A program made the translations under genes and the position numbers. This document shows, one piece after another, positions 14,311 to 22,526 of a stretch of DNA of 35,041 nucleotides; position 1 is the stretch's first letter; the number at the start of each line of letters is the position of its first letter. The notes beneath the pieces were generated by a model. That model saw only the letters and a list, made by a program, of their open reading frames with translations, had not been told where the DNA came from and did not search any database. The stretch is from assembly GCA_028718375.1 (NCBI GenBank), contig JAQULZ010000010.1, forward strand, positions 1 to 35,041, read 5' to 3'. Origin of the DNA: Victivallaceae bacterium (GTDB lineage: Bacteria; Verrucomicrobiota; Lentisphaeria; Victivallales; Victivallaceae).

Positions 14311-16098
14311 ATGAAAAGGTTTTTGGTGTTGATTTTTTTGTTTGTTTTTGAGTTTGGAGTTTTTGCTGGCGGTTGGGTTGAAGTTCAATCCGGTCATTTT
14401 GATTCTGCTGTTTCTTATTATGTTCCTTTTACTCTTGTTGATGGTGCTACTTATCGTTTGGTTTTTACTAATTATATTGGACCTGGTTCAATTGAAACTT
14501 GTTTATATTCTCTTAGTCAGGGACGTAAGATTTCAGATTTTGCATTGAGTGGTAGTCATTATTATTATGGTAATTTTTCTATGGAAGGTGTTTGGACTGC
14601 TCCTGGTGATTCTGATCTTGTTTTTTGTTTAGTTGGTGGTCTTTGGGGGGCCGTTTCCGGTGATTATGTTTTGAGTAGGTATCAGGATATTGTTCCTCAG
14701 CCTCCTGTTATTACTTCTTCAATTTCTCTTTCTAAGACTGCCGGGTCTTCTTTTTCTTATGTAATTACCGCAACCGGCACTGACCCGATAACTTATTCAG
14801 CTTCCGGATTACCTTCTTATTTGTCTTTTGACGGGGGGTCTATTGTTTCCGGTACTTTACCCTCTGCTTCGACTGCTTATAGTTTTACTTTTACAGTGCA
14901 AGCGACTAATGATTATGGCAGTGATTCAAAGGTTGTTACGGTTAATGTTTCGGCTAATCAGCTTGCGCCGACGATTACTTCTGCTGGAACGTGTAACGCT
15001 GTGGCCGGTTCGGTTTCTCATTATACTGTTACCGCAACCGGCACTGACCCGATAACTTATTCGGCTTCCAATTTGCCGTCTTGGGCTTCGTTTTCCGGCA
15101 GTCAGGTTACTTTTTCTTCACCGCCTTATAATCTTGTTGGGACTACGGTTGGTATTACAGTTCAGGCGACTAATGATTATGGCAGTGATTCAAAAAATGT
15201 TACAGTCTCTATTGTTGCTCCTTCCGGTCAGCTTATGACGAATGACGGTTCGTTTGATTCGGATGATGACGTACCGGCTATTAATGAGCTTAAACAGTCT
15301 GTAATTGATAATTTCACTTCTTTGATAACTTTTTTGGATGAGAAGTTTACTTATTGGGGGTTGGATATTCATACAAGTTTGCAGGATATTTATAATTTTT
15401 TGTTGGATATGGGGCAGGCTGTAGTTGCTGAAAATCTTATTCCTATTAATAATAATGTCGCGACGATTAAGGATACTGTTCTTAATGTTGATGCTAATGT
15501 TTCATTGATTAATGATAATATAGCAGGGCTTAAGGATGCTGTCATTAATATTGATACTAATGTTTCATCGATTGATAGTAATCTTTCTTCTGTCAATGAT
15601 ACGTTTTTTCGGGTTGAAGATTTGTTAATTCTTATCAATAACAGCCAGGCTAATCAGGAACAGCATTTAGTTGATATAAAAACCGCTCTTGATAGTCAGC
15701 TTACTGTTCAGCAAAATATTTTGGATGTTTTAAATCAAATTGCCAATTCTTCCAGTGAGGAAATTCCCACTTTGCCGGAAAGTGTTGATAATCCTGCAGC
15801 TCCGGAGTATTCGTTTACTTTAACGCCCGAAGGGGAGTTACAAACTCGGGAAATGAAAACTTATGAAAAGGATTTTCCGGAAATTTCTCAGGCTTTGCGG
15901 CAGCGTGATGGAACGTTGCCTTATACGTTTGTTGTTCCGTTGTCTAAGGTTTCTGACCGGCTTGAGGATAGGGTAATAAATTTTTCCGAGGGGGTGGTTG
16001 GGGATATGGTTTCCGCTTTTCGAACGGTGATTGCGGCTTGTTTATATTATTTTACATTGCTTCAATGGTTTAGGGCAGTACGGAGGATAGCTGACTGA
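14311..16098 (+). CDS. pIII-like minor coat/adsorption protein with Ig-like repeats, copy 1
   Basis: 595 residues. A signal peptide (1-19, F-G-V-F-A), an N-terminal domain rich in Tyr and Trp (20-128), and two putative Ig (He_PIG-like) repeats at about 131-214 and 219-303, each with T-A-T-G-T-D-P-I-T-Y-S-A-S and Q-A-T-N-D-Y-G-S-D-S-K. Then comes a long Asn/Asp-rich helical part (325-480, likely coiled coil, with a 21-residue repeat at about 383-424). A conserved-looking C-terminal part ends in one membrane helix (about 568-586) and a basic tail. Receptor-binding N terminus and C-terminal anchor match pIII. The start at 14311 has AGAGG 8 bases upstream; the GTG six bases earlier is too close to it. 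Confidence 0.75.
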   Translation: MKRFLVLIFLFVFEFGVFAGGWVEVQSGHFDSAVSYYVPFTLVDGATYRLVFTNYIGPGSIETCLYSLSQGRKISDFALSGSHYYYGNFSMEGVWTAPGDSDLVFCLVGGLWGAVSGDYVLSRYQDIVPQPPVITSSISLSKTAGSSFSYVITATGTDPITYSASGLPSYLSFDGGSIVSGTLPSASTAYSFTFTVQATNDYGSDSKVVTVNVSANQLAPTITSAGTCNAVAGSVSHYTVTATGTDPITYSASNLPSWASFSGSQVTFSSPPYNLVGTTVGITVQATNDYGSDSKNVTVSIVAPSGQLMTNDGSFDSDDDVPAINELKQSVIDNFTSLITFLDEKFTYWGLDIHTSLQDIYNFLLDMGQAVVAENLIPINNNVATIKDTVLNVDANVSLINDNIAGLKDAVINIDTNVSSIDSNLSSVNDTFFRVEDLLILINNSQANQEQHLVDIKTALDSQLTVQQNILDVLNQIANSSSEEIPTLPESVDNPAAPEYSFTLTPEGELQTREMKTYEKDFPEISQALRQRDGTLPYTFVVPLSKVSDRLEDRVINFSEGVVGDMVSAFRTVIAACLYYFTLLQWFRAVRRIAD

Positions 16099-16487
16099 TG
16101 CTTGAATTTATGAAAGATGTTGTGGTTTGGCTGTTCAAAAAGATATTGTTTTTCTTTTTTCCGCTTGTGGGTTGGGCGGTTTTTTTCTATGAGAATTTTC
16201 CTTCTATTGCCAAGCAAATTTTAGACTATTTGATTCATGCGGTCAAGTTTTATTTCCAGGATTTTTATTTATGGTTGTTTTCCGAGTTTATTGCAAAATT
16301 GACGGCTTTTTTTTCAGATCATGCTTTTGTTTGTTCCGTGGCTGAATTTTCGAATAATCTTTTTACCGCCATGAATGTTTTTTTACCTATGAATGAGGCT
16401 TGCGCTTGTCTTACGTTTATACTTGCGACGGTGGTGGCTGTTTTTCTTTTACGTATTGTTTTAAAAGCTATTCCTACTATTTGGTAA
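16098..16487 (+). CDS. pVI-like minor coat protein (DUF2523-like), copy 1
   Basis: A very hydrophobic 129-residue protein with a first membrane segment at about 10-30, long amphipathic helices in the middle and a final segment (C-L-T-F-I-L-A-T-V-V-A-V-F-L-L-R-I-V-L-K) ending I-P-T-I-W. The N-V-F-L-P-M-N-E stretch before the last helix resembles DUF2523 proteins of inoviruses, which take the place of pVI and cap the virion with pIII. Its ATG overlaps the stop of the pIII-like gene (TGATG). Immediately followed by zot. Confidence 0.65.
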   Translation: MLEFMKDVVVWLFKKILFFFFPLVGWAVFFYENFPSIAKQILDYLIHAVKFYFQDFYLWLFSEFIAKLTAFFSDHAFVCSVAEFSNNLFTAMNVFLPMNEACACLTFILATVVAVFLLRIVLKAIPTIW

Positions 16488-16509
16488 CAATTAAAAAAGA
16501 GGTTGATTT

Positions 16510-17814
16510 ATGTATGCTGGCATTCATGGAGCGCAACGTTCCGGAAAAACTTATTTTTGTGTAAGAACGTGTATAGATTTCATTCGTCATACTGACCGTG
16601 ATATTTTTACTAATTTACCTTTGAATCCGGATTATATGGCTCGTTTTGCGGTTGGCCGGAAATTTCAGAATCTTGATAAATATTATGAGGTTTTCCGGCG
16701 TATTCATCTTTTTATGGATTTTCCGACTTTTAAATCCGCTAAGGACTGGGCAAGGAAAAACCGTGATTTCTGGCGGTTTTGCCGGTTTGACCGGAATTAT
16801 AAGCGGACGTTTTTTAAGGATTATCTTGCTGAATACGGTCATTATCCGTCTAAAGAGGATTGGCCGCTGGATTATTACGAGGCCGGTTATATTTGGCCTA
16901 CCAGGTGGATATTTGATTTCTGGCGGCTTACGAAACGTAAGCGCACGGTGTTTATGTTTGATGAGTTTTACGAGTATTTTTCATCGCTTGATTATTCGTC
17001 TACTGGGAAGGACGTTCGTAAGCAGTTGCTTTCATTTACTCGTCAGCATGGCCATGACAATCACCATGTTTATCTTATCAGTCATGACCCGGACGATCTC
17101 GATCGTATTATCCGTCAAGGGTTCATGTATCAATATTTCGTTAAAAATTCCAAGTATGTCAATCTTTTTCAAAACAAGTGGCTTCGGGGTTTTCGTTCTC
17201 CGGTTCAGTATTTTATTGTCTACGCTTATGCTTCCGGTGATGCCGAACCTCAGGAATCTTATCCTGTTTTGCCGGATAAGGCGATTTTTAAGTGTTATAA
17301 CTCAAATAGCCTTGCTTCGACCTTGCGTGAAGTTAATTCCGGGGAATGCAAAGCCGATGTTTATGATGATAATCGAGGTCATAATTTTTGGCATAATTTT
17401 AAGCAGTATTTTGTCCGTCAGGGTTGGGTTACTTTTGCGGTTTTAAGCTCTGTTTTTTTGGGTTGTTATTTTTTGTATCAGGGGTATAAATCGGTTTTGC
17501 CGGGTAAGGCTAAAACTGATGTCAAAATTAATCAGCCGCTTAAGTCTTTGGAGCAGGGCAGGGGGGCGCTTTCGGAAGATTTGCAGGTCGTTGGTGTATT
17601 TGGCGATAAGGTTATTTGGTCTGATAATTTTAATTTAAAGGTGGGAGATTCGTATTATGGGCTTAAGGTTAAAGAAATTAATTGCCGGAAAGAAACAGTT
17701 GTTTTTGCTGCTCCTAATGGGAAGTTGTATTCCATTCCGTTTGCCGGCTGTCGAGTTGCCCAACAGCAGCAATCTACTGCTAAAGCAGCCGATAAGTCAA
17801 AAATCAAAAAATGA
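16510..17814 (+). CDS. Zot/pI-family phage assembly ATPase, copy 1
   Basis: 434 residues. Walker A G-A-Q-R-S-G-K-T (7-14), Walker B T-V-F-M-F-D-E (146-152), a H-D-N-H-H-V-Y-L-I-S-H-D segment (182-193), one membrane helix (306-323) and a periplasmic C-terminal domain (about 327-434) ending in a Lys-rich tail. This is the pI/Zot layout: an inner-membrane ATPase that drives extrusion of the phage through the secretin. The insert between the Walker motifs (about 50-145) is long compared with many Zot proteins. AAGAGG lies upstream of the ATG. The last 158 bases are shared with the secretin gene in another frame. Confidence 0.9.
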   Translation: MYAGIHGAQRSGKTYFCVRTCIDFIRHTDRDIFTNLPLNPDYMARFAVGRKFQNLDKYYEVFRRIHLFMDFPTFKSAKDWARKNRDFWRFCRFDRNYKRTFFKDYLAEYGHYPSKEDWPLDYYEAGYIWPTRWIFDFWRLTKRKRTVFMFDEFYEYFSSLDYSSTGKDVRKQLLSFTRQHGHDNHHVYLISHDPDDLDRIIRQGFMYQYFVKNSKYVNLFQNKWLRGFRSPVQYFIVYAYASGDAEPQESYPVLPDKAIFKCYNSNSLASTLREVNSGECKADVYDDNRGHNFWHNFKQYFVRQGWVTFAVLSSVFLGCYFLYQGYKSVLPGKAKTDVKINQPLKSLEQGRGALSEDLQVVGVFGDKVIWSDNFNLKVGDSYYGLKVKEINCRKETVVFAAPNGKLYSIPFAGCRVAQQQQSTAKAADKSKIKK

Positions 17815-18916
17815 TTTTTATCTTGATTCCCGAGGTCTGGAAGTCTGGCAGATTCTTAAAGAGATTTCGAATTTTTACGGGGTTACTGTTTTGGCTTATG
17901 ATGAGCTTAAAAACAAGAAAATTTCCTGTAAAGTCGAAGGAATTGATTTAAAGTCTACGTTAAATTGTATTGCCTGGATTTGCGGTGTTGAATGGTTGCA
18001 AAAGGATGGTATTTATTATGTCGGTGGCAATAGCCAACAGGTTTGTGTTCTTTCCAGTGCCGGAGTAGGGGCGGATCTTCAGAATGTTTTTTCGAAAGGT
18101 CAGGTTCGGATTATTAACGACAAGGTGGTTATTTCCGGAACTGAATCCGAGGTTACGAAGATTAAAGACGCTGTGGAAACCATTACCGACCGTAAGTTCT
18201 GTAGTCTTCATTTGTGGGGTGTTGAGATTCTTTATGATAAAAATTTGGAGCTTGGAGTTGAGATAGATAAATCTATCGAGTATTTCCTTTCCTGTGAGAA
18301 TTGGCTTAAAGATGTTGACCCCGGTGTCCATTTGGCGGCGTCTTTGACGGCTTCGGTACAGGCTGAATCTTCCAATCTTGAGACTTCAACGGTAATTGAC
18401 AGCGATTTGGGGGTGATGTCAGGTTCTCAGATAACATTTAATTCCGGTGAGGACGTTGACCGTCCGGTTTATTCGGTGTCAAGTGAGGGAAACAGGGTGG
18501 TGTCGAGTTATAATACTCAGCATACCGGCATTATCATTAAGATAAAGGGTTTTTGCGCTTCGAAGGATTGGTTTTTTGACTGTTACATCGAGAATTCGGT
18601 TTTTAAGTCCAATACGGAAAAGGCATTGAATTCGGTTCAGTCGGTTGTCCGGCTTTCGGATGATAATTGTCGCGTTTTGGTTTGCTGTCTGAATCTCGGT
18701 ACGGTTAAGAACGAATACACCAAGGGTATACCGTTTTTGGCTGATATTCCGTGGTTGGGGTTTTTGTTCCGGGTTACGACGGAACGTGATATGAAAAAGA
18801 AAATTTATTTTATTCTGGAGCTTAAACAGTCCGGCCAGGTTGAATTGCCGACGTTTAAACAGTTTAAGCTTCCTTTGATTCAGTCCGCTAATGCCGTAAG
18901 TAATGTTTTAAAGTAA
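17657..18916 (+). CDS. Phage-encoded secretin (pIV-like), copy 1
   Basis: 419 residues. A basic start and hydrophobic core (Q-L-F-L-L-L-L-M-G-S-C) form a signal peptide; the Cys could be a lipid-attachment site but the box is not canonical. An N-terminal secretin/STN-like domain (about 50-125) follows, and the C-terminal secretin barrel carries the hallmark G-I-P-F-L-A-D-I-P-W-L-G-F-L-F and a hydrophobic I-Y-F-I-L-E-L end. It should form the outer-membrane exit channel, so the phage need not borrow a host secretin. The start is inside zot; GGGAG stands 9 bases before the ATG, and the signal peptide would be lost with any later start. Confidence 0.88.
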   Translation: MGLRLKKLIAGKKQLFLLLLMGSCIPFRLPAVELPNSSNLLLKQPISQKSKNDFYLDSRGLEVWQILKEISNFYGVTVLAYDELKNKKISCKVEGIDLKSTLNCIAWICGVEWLQKDGIYYVGGNSQQVCVLSSAGVGADLQNVFSKGQVRIINDKVVISGTESEVTKIKDAVETITDRKFCSLHLWGVEILYDKNLELGVEIDKSIEYFLSCENWLKDVDPGVHLAASLTASVQAESSNLETSTVIDSDLGVMSGSQITFNSGEDVDRPVYSVSSEGNRVVSSYNTQHTGIIIKIKGFCASKDWFFDCYIENSVFKSNTEKALNSVQSVVRLSDDNCRVLVCCLNLGTVKNEYTKGIPFLADIPWLGFLFRVTTERDMKKKIYFILELKQSGQVELPTFKQFKLPLIQSANAVSNVLK

Positions 18917-18943
18917 AACCGTTCTCAACCTCTTACGGTTTTT
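18915..18943 (+). terminator. Terminator after the secretin gene, copy 1
   Basis: The stem AAAACCGT (18915-18922)/ACGGTTTT (18935-18942) continues into a T-run and overlaps the stop codon. It closes the structural operon. Confidence 0.65.
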
Positions 18944-18988
18944 CGGGAGCTGGCGTAAAAGTCGGTTCCCGTTTTTTTCAGGCAAAAT

Positions 18989-19089
18989 GTTATCATTTTC
19001 TTTCCGGGATCAGCTGCCGCGGTGAAGATTTTGTTATCATTCTGCTTTAGGATCCTTTTTATACCAGGGCGAATTTTTGTTATCATTTT
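18989..19089. repeat. GTTATCATTTT repeat cluster at the phage right end, copy 1
   Basis: GTTATCATTTT at 18989, GTTATCATTCT at 19033 and GTTATCATTTT at 19079, the last two preceded by TTTT. They are the reverse complement of the cluster at 13224-13332. The first spacing is 44 bases in both clusters. The surrounding 19000-19140 has no gene. Confidence 0.65.
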
Positions 19090-19147
19090 GGGCCGGCTCT
19101 GGCTCTTATTTCCTGCAGGAATTTTTTTATTTATCAGCGTATCTGCA

Positions 19148-19243
19148 ACGTCGCATAATGGTGTTCGAGTTACGTCAAGCCGGTTTGTCGATGGCCGTTG
19201 GTTGGTTCATGCGCGGCTTGGCGTAATGAGTGTTATGCGGCGC
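19148..19243 (+). other. Phage attP between the two prophage copies
   Basis: The junction of copy 1's right end with copy 2's left end recreates the attachment site of the circular phage: XerC arm 19148-19158, 11-nt centre, XerD-like arm 19170-19180, and the inverted site at 19216-19243. Flanking phage sequence on the left (CAGCGTATCTG) differs from that at the outer left junction (GGTTTATCTG), which separates phage from older flank. Confidence 0.75.
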
Positions 19244-19244
19244 A

Positions 19245-19596
19245 GGCGCGTTTTAAGCGCCGTAGCGTAACGTTTCAGGCCACGCAGGGCGAAAGCCGGA
19301 CGGATGGTTTACCTGCCGTCGGCGTGCCCTGCGTTGGTTCTGAACGGGGGCAGGGGATTATAATGTCGATGCGGCGTGAATAAAATCAGGGGTAAGCTGT
19401 AGGGGAAGGATTCCCCTTAAGTAGAGCTGCTCACCATGTAATGTGTGAGCTCGGAGCAGATAAACACGATTCCCGGCTTTCTGAGTGGACTTATACCTTT
19501 CCTCGGCTCCGTCCTGGCTAAACTGATCAGCAGCCATCCAGAGCCCTAAGCGCAACGCGCTTTCTCCCGTTTTTGAGGCCGCGCGCATAGCGCGCG
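19245..19596. repeat. GC-rich hairpin array, copy 2
   Basis: The same six or more inverted repeats as at 10618-10969, with no base change seen in the stems. The long bulged hairpin is at 19283-19333. Confidence 0.7.
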
Positions 19597-19625
19597 TGCG
19601 CCCGTCTTTAAAACGCGTGTATCGC

Positions 19626-19671
19626 GCGGGAGTATTCTAATAGCCCGCTAACCTGTCAATTTTTGACAGGT
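19626..19671 (+). other. Candidate pT181-like plus-strand origin, copy 2
   Basis: GCGGG/CCCGC hairpin with the TATTCTAATAG loop and the adjacent ACCTGTCAA/TTGACAGGT repeat. With two origins in tandem, replication begun at one can terminate at the other and release one unit-length genome. Confidence 0.7.
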
Positions 19672-19795
19672 GGTTTATAAGTCTTTTAGAATTATTTTTT
19701 GTAATTCTTTTAGAATAAGTTGCTTGTGTAAATAAAATTGTGGTGTTTTATTTGCCCTAATTTGGATTATAAGGCGTGTAGTTGTATTATGATGT

Positions 19796-20071
19796 TTATT
19801 TTTTTATATTTATATTGCCGTTGCCTGTAACAATATTATTGTTTCCTGTGATGTGTATACCTTTTTCTTTTCTTTTTTCTGCAAGCCTATATACTTCTGA
19901 TGCTATTACGAAATTTGTTTTTGATTCATCTTCGTTTGTTACAATAACTCTTGTTAAGATATTTCTTTTTATATAATCATTAATTGCTGCTCTGCTTACG
20001 TTTAAAATTTTGGCTGCGTCTGCTTGTCTTATTAAGTCTCCATGTAATGTTTTTGCTTCAAGATATGTCAT
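19796..20071 (-). CDS. Divergent HTH repressor-like protein, copy 2
   Basis: Identical in sequence to the 91-residue protein at 11169-11444. A second dose of repressor could hold both copies silent and block related phages. Confidence 0.65.
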   Translation of the reverse strand: MTYLEAKTLHGDLIRQADAAKILNVSRAAINDYIKRNILTRVIVTNEDESKTNFVIASEVYRLAEKRKEKGIHITGNNNIVTGNGNINIKK

Positions 20072-20111
20072 TTTATCCTCGTAATTGATTGTTTTTATAT
20101 TATATCATCAA

Positions 20112-20136
20112 TTTTTACACAAAAAAAGTGTAAAAA
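20112..20136. promoter_or_regulatory. Operator-like palindrome, copy 2
   Basis: TTTTTACAC-(A)7-GTGTAAAAA between the repressor and the early promoter, unchanged from copy 1. Confidence 0.5.
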
Positions 20137-20151
20137 AAAATCGTATTATTG

Positions 20152-20208
20152 TTGACTTTACTATTGTTAAGTAATATGATAGTATTGGTTAGCTTAACGT
20201 AAGTTAAG
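20152..20208 (+). promoter_or_regulatory. Promoter of ssb-rep with operator, copy 2
   Basis: TTGACT (20152-20157), 17 bases, TATGAT (20175-20180), then CTTAAC-GTAA-GTTAAG (20193-20208). Confidence 0.7.
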
Positions 20209-20246
20209 TTAAAAAAACTTAAAAATTTTAACAAAAGAGGTCAAAA

Positions 20247-20564
20247 ATGATGGATTTCACAGTCATTAATGATTGTAAACTTGGGAGAGTTTACGAAAAG
20301 GAAGTCAAAAGGAATGATGAGGTTGTAGGGAGAAAACATTATGTCGAGGTTTTGACTTGGGGTGACAAGGTCACTGTTGAAGTTGATTCAGGTTACGCCA
20401 AAGAGTTAAAACTTGGTGTTATCGGTAAGGCTACGATTGTTGGTTCGATCGTTTCCCGTTCTGAACTTCGTCATTATGATGGTCGGTCTTATGCGACTGA
20501 CTTTACTTATTTTCAGCTTGAAAAGTTGGGTGGCTTTGAACCTGCTAATTCTAAGCAGGGATAA
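20247..20564 (+). CDS. Probable phage ssDNA-binding protein, copy 2
   Basis: Identical to the 105-residue protein at 11620-11937. Same AGAGG site and same 6-base gap to rep. Confidence 0.55.
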   Translation: MMDFTVINDCKLGRVYEKEVKRNDEVVGRKHYVEVLTWGDKVTVEVDSGYAKELKLGVIGKATIVGSIVSRSELRHYDGRSYATDFTYFQLEKLGGFEPANSKQG

Positions 20565-20570
20565 GCGTTA

Positions 20571-21674
20571 ATGAACGATGATACAATTCAAATGTCGGTA
20601 ATTACGGAGCCGGTTTTATCTATGGATAAAATTACTTTGTTAATTAATACAGGGCCTCAATTTTCGTTTAGCAATCCGTGTGGTGCTGATTTTTCTACAC
20701 GCAAATTGGATTATTTTGTTGAGAATATGGTCAGGGATTGTAAGCGGCATTGTCCGGATTCTTTTGATTATTCCAGTCCTTTTTCCGATGAAACTGAATT
20801 GTATCATCATCATTTCAGGCTTGCCGGGGGAGTTGATTTGCAGTTGGCTCCTAAATTTGGGGTTAAACATCGAGTTTATGACCCTGAATATATTAAAGCT
20901 TTTTATGGTTCGGAGGAATATAAGTTTTTTGAGGATGAGGGGTATTTTGATGAGCTTGTAGAGTCTGATTATGGGGCTCGTTTGGAATGGAATCCGGCTA
21001 AGGATGATTTATCGTCTTGTGCCGGATTTTTTGGTTATTTTGTCGCGAATTATTGTAATCCGGAGATTAATTTTGATGAGTTGTTTAAAATTTCCCGGCT
21101 TGATATAGCTGTTGATTATCCGGAGCTTCTTAATCCCTGTCTTTTTTCTTCTACTGCCCGGCGAGGTAATCAGCATTTTGGGCCGGCAGGAATTGAAACG
21201 CTTTATTTGGGCACTCGCCGGTCTACTTTTCAGTTTCGTATTTATGACAAGAAAGCCGAACTTTTGAGGGAACATAATACCGAGTATTGTGGCTCTTGTC
21301 TGTGGCGTGTTGAGCTTGAATCGCGTCCCGGCATTAATATTGGTGAGGATATGAATTTTTATTCCGATGTTTTTGCCCGGCTTAAATATTTTTATGGTAA
21401 GATGACCGGTGATTATAAGTATGACTGGTTTTTGAATTTTGCTAAACAATATGGTATTCAATCCGCTTTAAAGTCGATTCCTAATGTTAATACTCGTAAG
21501 TCCTATGCTTCTATGTTTGAGAATCTTGATTTTTATTCTCTTAAGCATCCTTGCAAGATAGTTGGTTGGCAGTTTTTAAAGCTTTGGCGTGAATTTTACG
21601 ATAAGTTGAAGGCTTATTGTGACCGTGAGAATGACCCGTTTATTTATCCTCGTAATTTGAAGGAAACGATATGA
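20571..21674 (+). CDS. Phage replication initiation protein (Rep_trans), copy 2
   Basis: Identical 367-residue initiator to 11944-13047, with all motifs and the candidate nicking Tyr225 kept. Both rep copies appear intact. Confidence 0.85.
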   Translation: MNDDTIQMSVITEPVLSMDKITLLINTGPQFSFSNPCGADFSTRKLDYFVENMVRDCKRHCPDSFDYSSPFSDETELYHHHFRLAGGVDLQLAPKFGVKHRVYDPEYIKAFYGSEEYKFFEDEGYFDELVESDYGARLEWNPAKDDLSSCAGFFGYFVANYCNPEINFDELFKISRLDIAVDYPELLNPCLFSSTARRGNQHFGPAGIETLYLGTRRSTFQFRIYDKKAELLREHNTEYCGSCLWRVELESRPGINIGEDMNFYSDVFARLKYFYGKMTGDYKYDWFLNFAKQYGIQSALKSIPNVNTRKSYASMFENLDFYSLKHPCKIVGWQFLKLWREFYDKLKAYCDRENDPFIYPRNLKETI

Positions 21675-21853
21675 CTGAGTTTGAATTACAGCAATTAAAG
21701 ATTAATGCGGTTGAGGCCGGTTTAACGGTTCGTGGGTATTTAAAGTCAGGTTTGAAAAGTAACGGCTTTTCTACGAAAAGGGCGTTCAGCAAAAGTAAAC
21801 CGGTGAAACAAGTTAAAATTCCGTGGTTCAGTGGTTCAAAATTGCCGTTTTGA
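21671..21853 (+). CDS. Small phage protein overlapping rep, copy 2
   Basis: Identical to the 60-residue protein at 13044-13226; ATGA overlap with rep preserved. Confidence 0.55.
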   Translation: MTEFELQQLKINAVEAGLTVRGYLKSGLKSNGFSTKRAFSKSKPVKQVKIPWFSGSKLPF

Positions 21854-21959
21854 TAACAAAATTTTGCCTGGGGATGGTCCCGCAGCGGCAAAAATGATAA
21901 CAAAATTTAGTGATCAGGTTTCCGATCGGAAATTTGACTAAGTAAAAATGATAACAAAA
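21851..21959. repeat. TGATAACAAAA repeat cluster with hairpin and palindrome, copy 2
   Basis: Repeats starting at 21851, 21891 and 21945, the TTTTGCC/GGCAAAA hairpin at 21862-21894 and the TTTCCGATCGGAAA palindrome at 21919-21932. Confidence 0.65.
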
Positions 21960-21970
21960 GGGGTTTTGTT

Positions 21971-22039
21971 ATGAGTAATGAAAGAGACAGGAATGAAAGC
22001 ACGGATTTATTACTTCATGGTCATAGGGTAAGGGGATAA
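21971..22039 (+). CDS. Very short phage ORF (22 residues), copy 2
   Basis: Identical to the peptide at 13344-13412. Confidence 0.35.
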   Translation: MSNERDRNESTDLLLHGHRVRG

Positions 22040-22040
22040 A

Positions 22041-22250
22041 ATGAGTTGGTCTGGTGATGGTTCTTGTCATATTGAATGTCCTTATTGTGGCCAGTATATG
22101 ACTGCCAGGGGAATGTATTGGCATCTTGTTATTGACCATCATGAGGATAGGCGCGAGGCGTATGATATTGTTGGCAATTTATTGTGGGATGAATATCACG
22201 ATATGTCTTCTGGTAAATATCACGGCCCGCAACCTGAGTGGAGGCGGTAA
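22041..22250 (+). CDS. Small C2H2 zinc-finger-like phage protein, copy 2
   Basis: Identical to the 69-residue protein at 13414-13623, with the C-P-Y-C and His ligands kept. Confidence 0.55.
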   Translation: MSWSGDGSCHIECPYCGQYMTARGMYWHLVIDHHEDRREAYDIVGNLLWDEYHDMSSGKYHGPQPEWRR

Positions 22251-22251
22251 A

Positions 22252-22353
22252 ATGTCATTGTTTTATTTATTTCTGGCGTTTTTGGCGATCATGAGTTTTA
22301 TGTTGGCTGTGGCTTTGATTGGGGAACGGATAGTCCGGGGGATAAAGCGGTAA
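22252..22353 (+). CDS. Small membrane protein (33 residues), copy 2
   Basis: Identical to 13625-13726; one hydrophobic helix with a basic tail. Confidence 0.55.
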   Translation: MSLFYLFLAFLAIMSFMLAVALIGERIVRGIKR

Positions 22354-22472
22354 TGGATTTTCTTTATATACTTATTTGGGGATTTGCCTGTGGTTTTATT
22401 GTTTTTCTTTTCGGGCTGTTTGTCCGGTTTCTGTTTTCCGGAACTTCAAGTCCTCAGAATATGAATTTTTGA
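22353..22472 (+). CDS. Small membrane protein (39 residues), copy 2
   Basis: Identical to 13726-13845; TAATG overlap with the preceding gene. Confidence 0.5.
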   Translation: MDFLYILIWGFACGFIVFLFGLFVRFLFSGTSSPQNMNF

Positions 22473-22526
22473 CTGTCGGCCATTCGGGTTGACGGTAATA
22501 TAATAAACCAATTATGGAGGTAAAAC

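Larger units (their letters stand above)
10532..19158 (+). mobile_element. Inovirus (filamentous phage) prophage, copy 1
   Basis: An 8627-bp unit delimited by XerC arms at 10521-10531 and 19148-19158 and followed head-to-tail by a second unit that looks identical. It has the filamentous-phage gene order: repressor (divergent), presumed ssDNA-binding protein, Rep, small proteins, major coat protein, pIII-like adhesin, pVI-like protein, Zot/pI ATPase, secretin. There is no integrase or transposase. The plus strand of the structural module is conspicuously T-rich, unlike the GC-richer host genes, as is common for ssDNA phages. Confidence 0.92.

Noticed and set aside
17960..18331. Minus-strand frame of 123 residues inside the secretin gene
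   Set aside because: No ribosome site and no family features; the secretin frame is clearly the coding one.
19022..19270. 82-residue frame crossing the junction of the two prophage copies
   Set aside because: It exists only because the phage right end is joined to the left end, lacks a ribosome site and reads through the attachment site.
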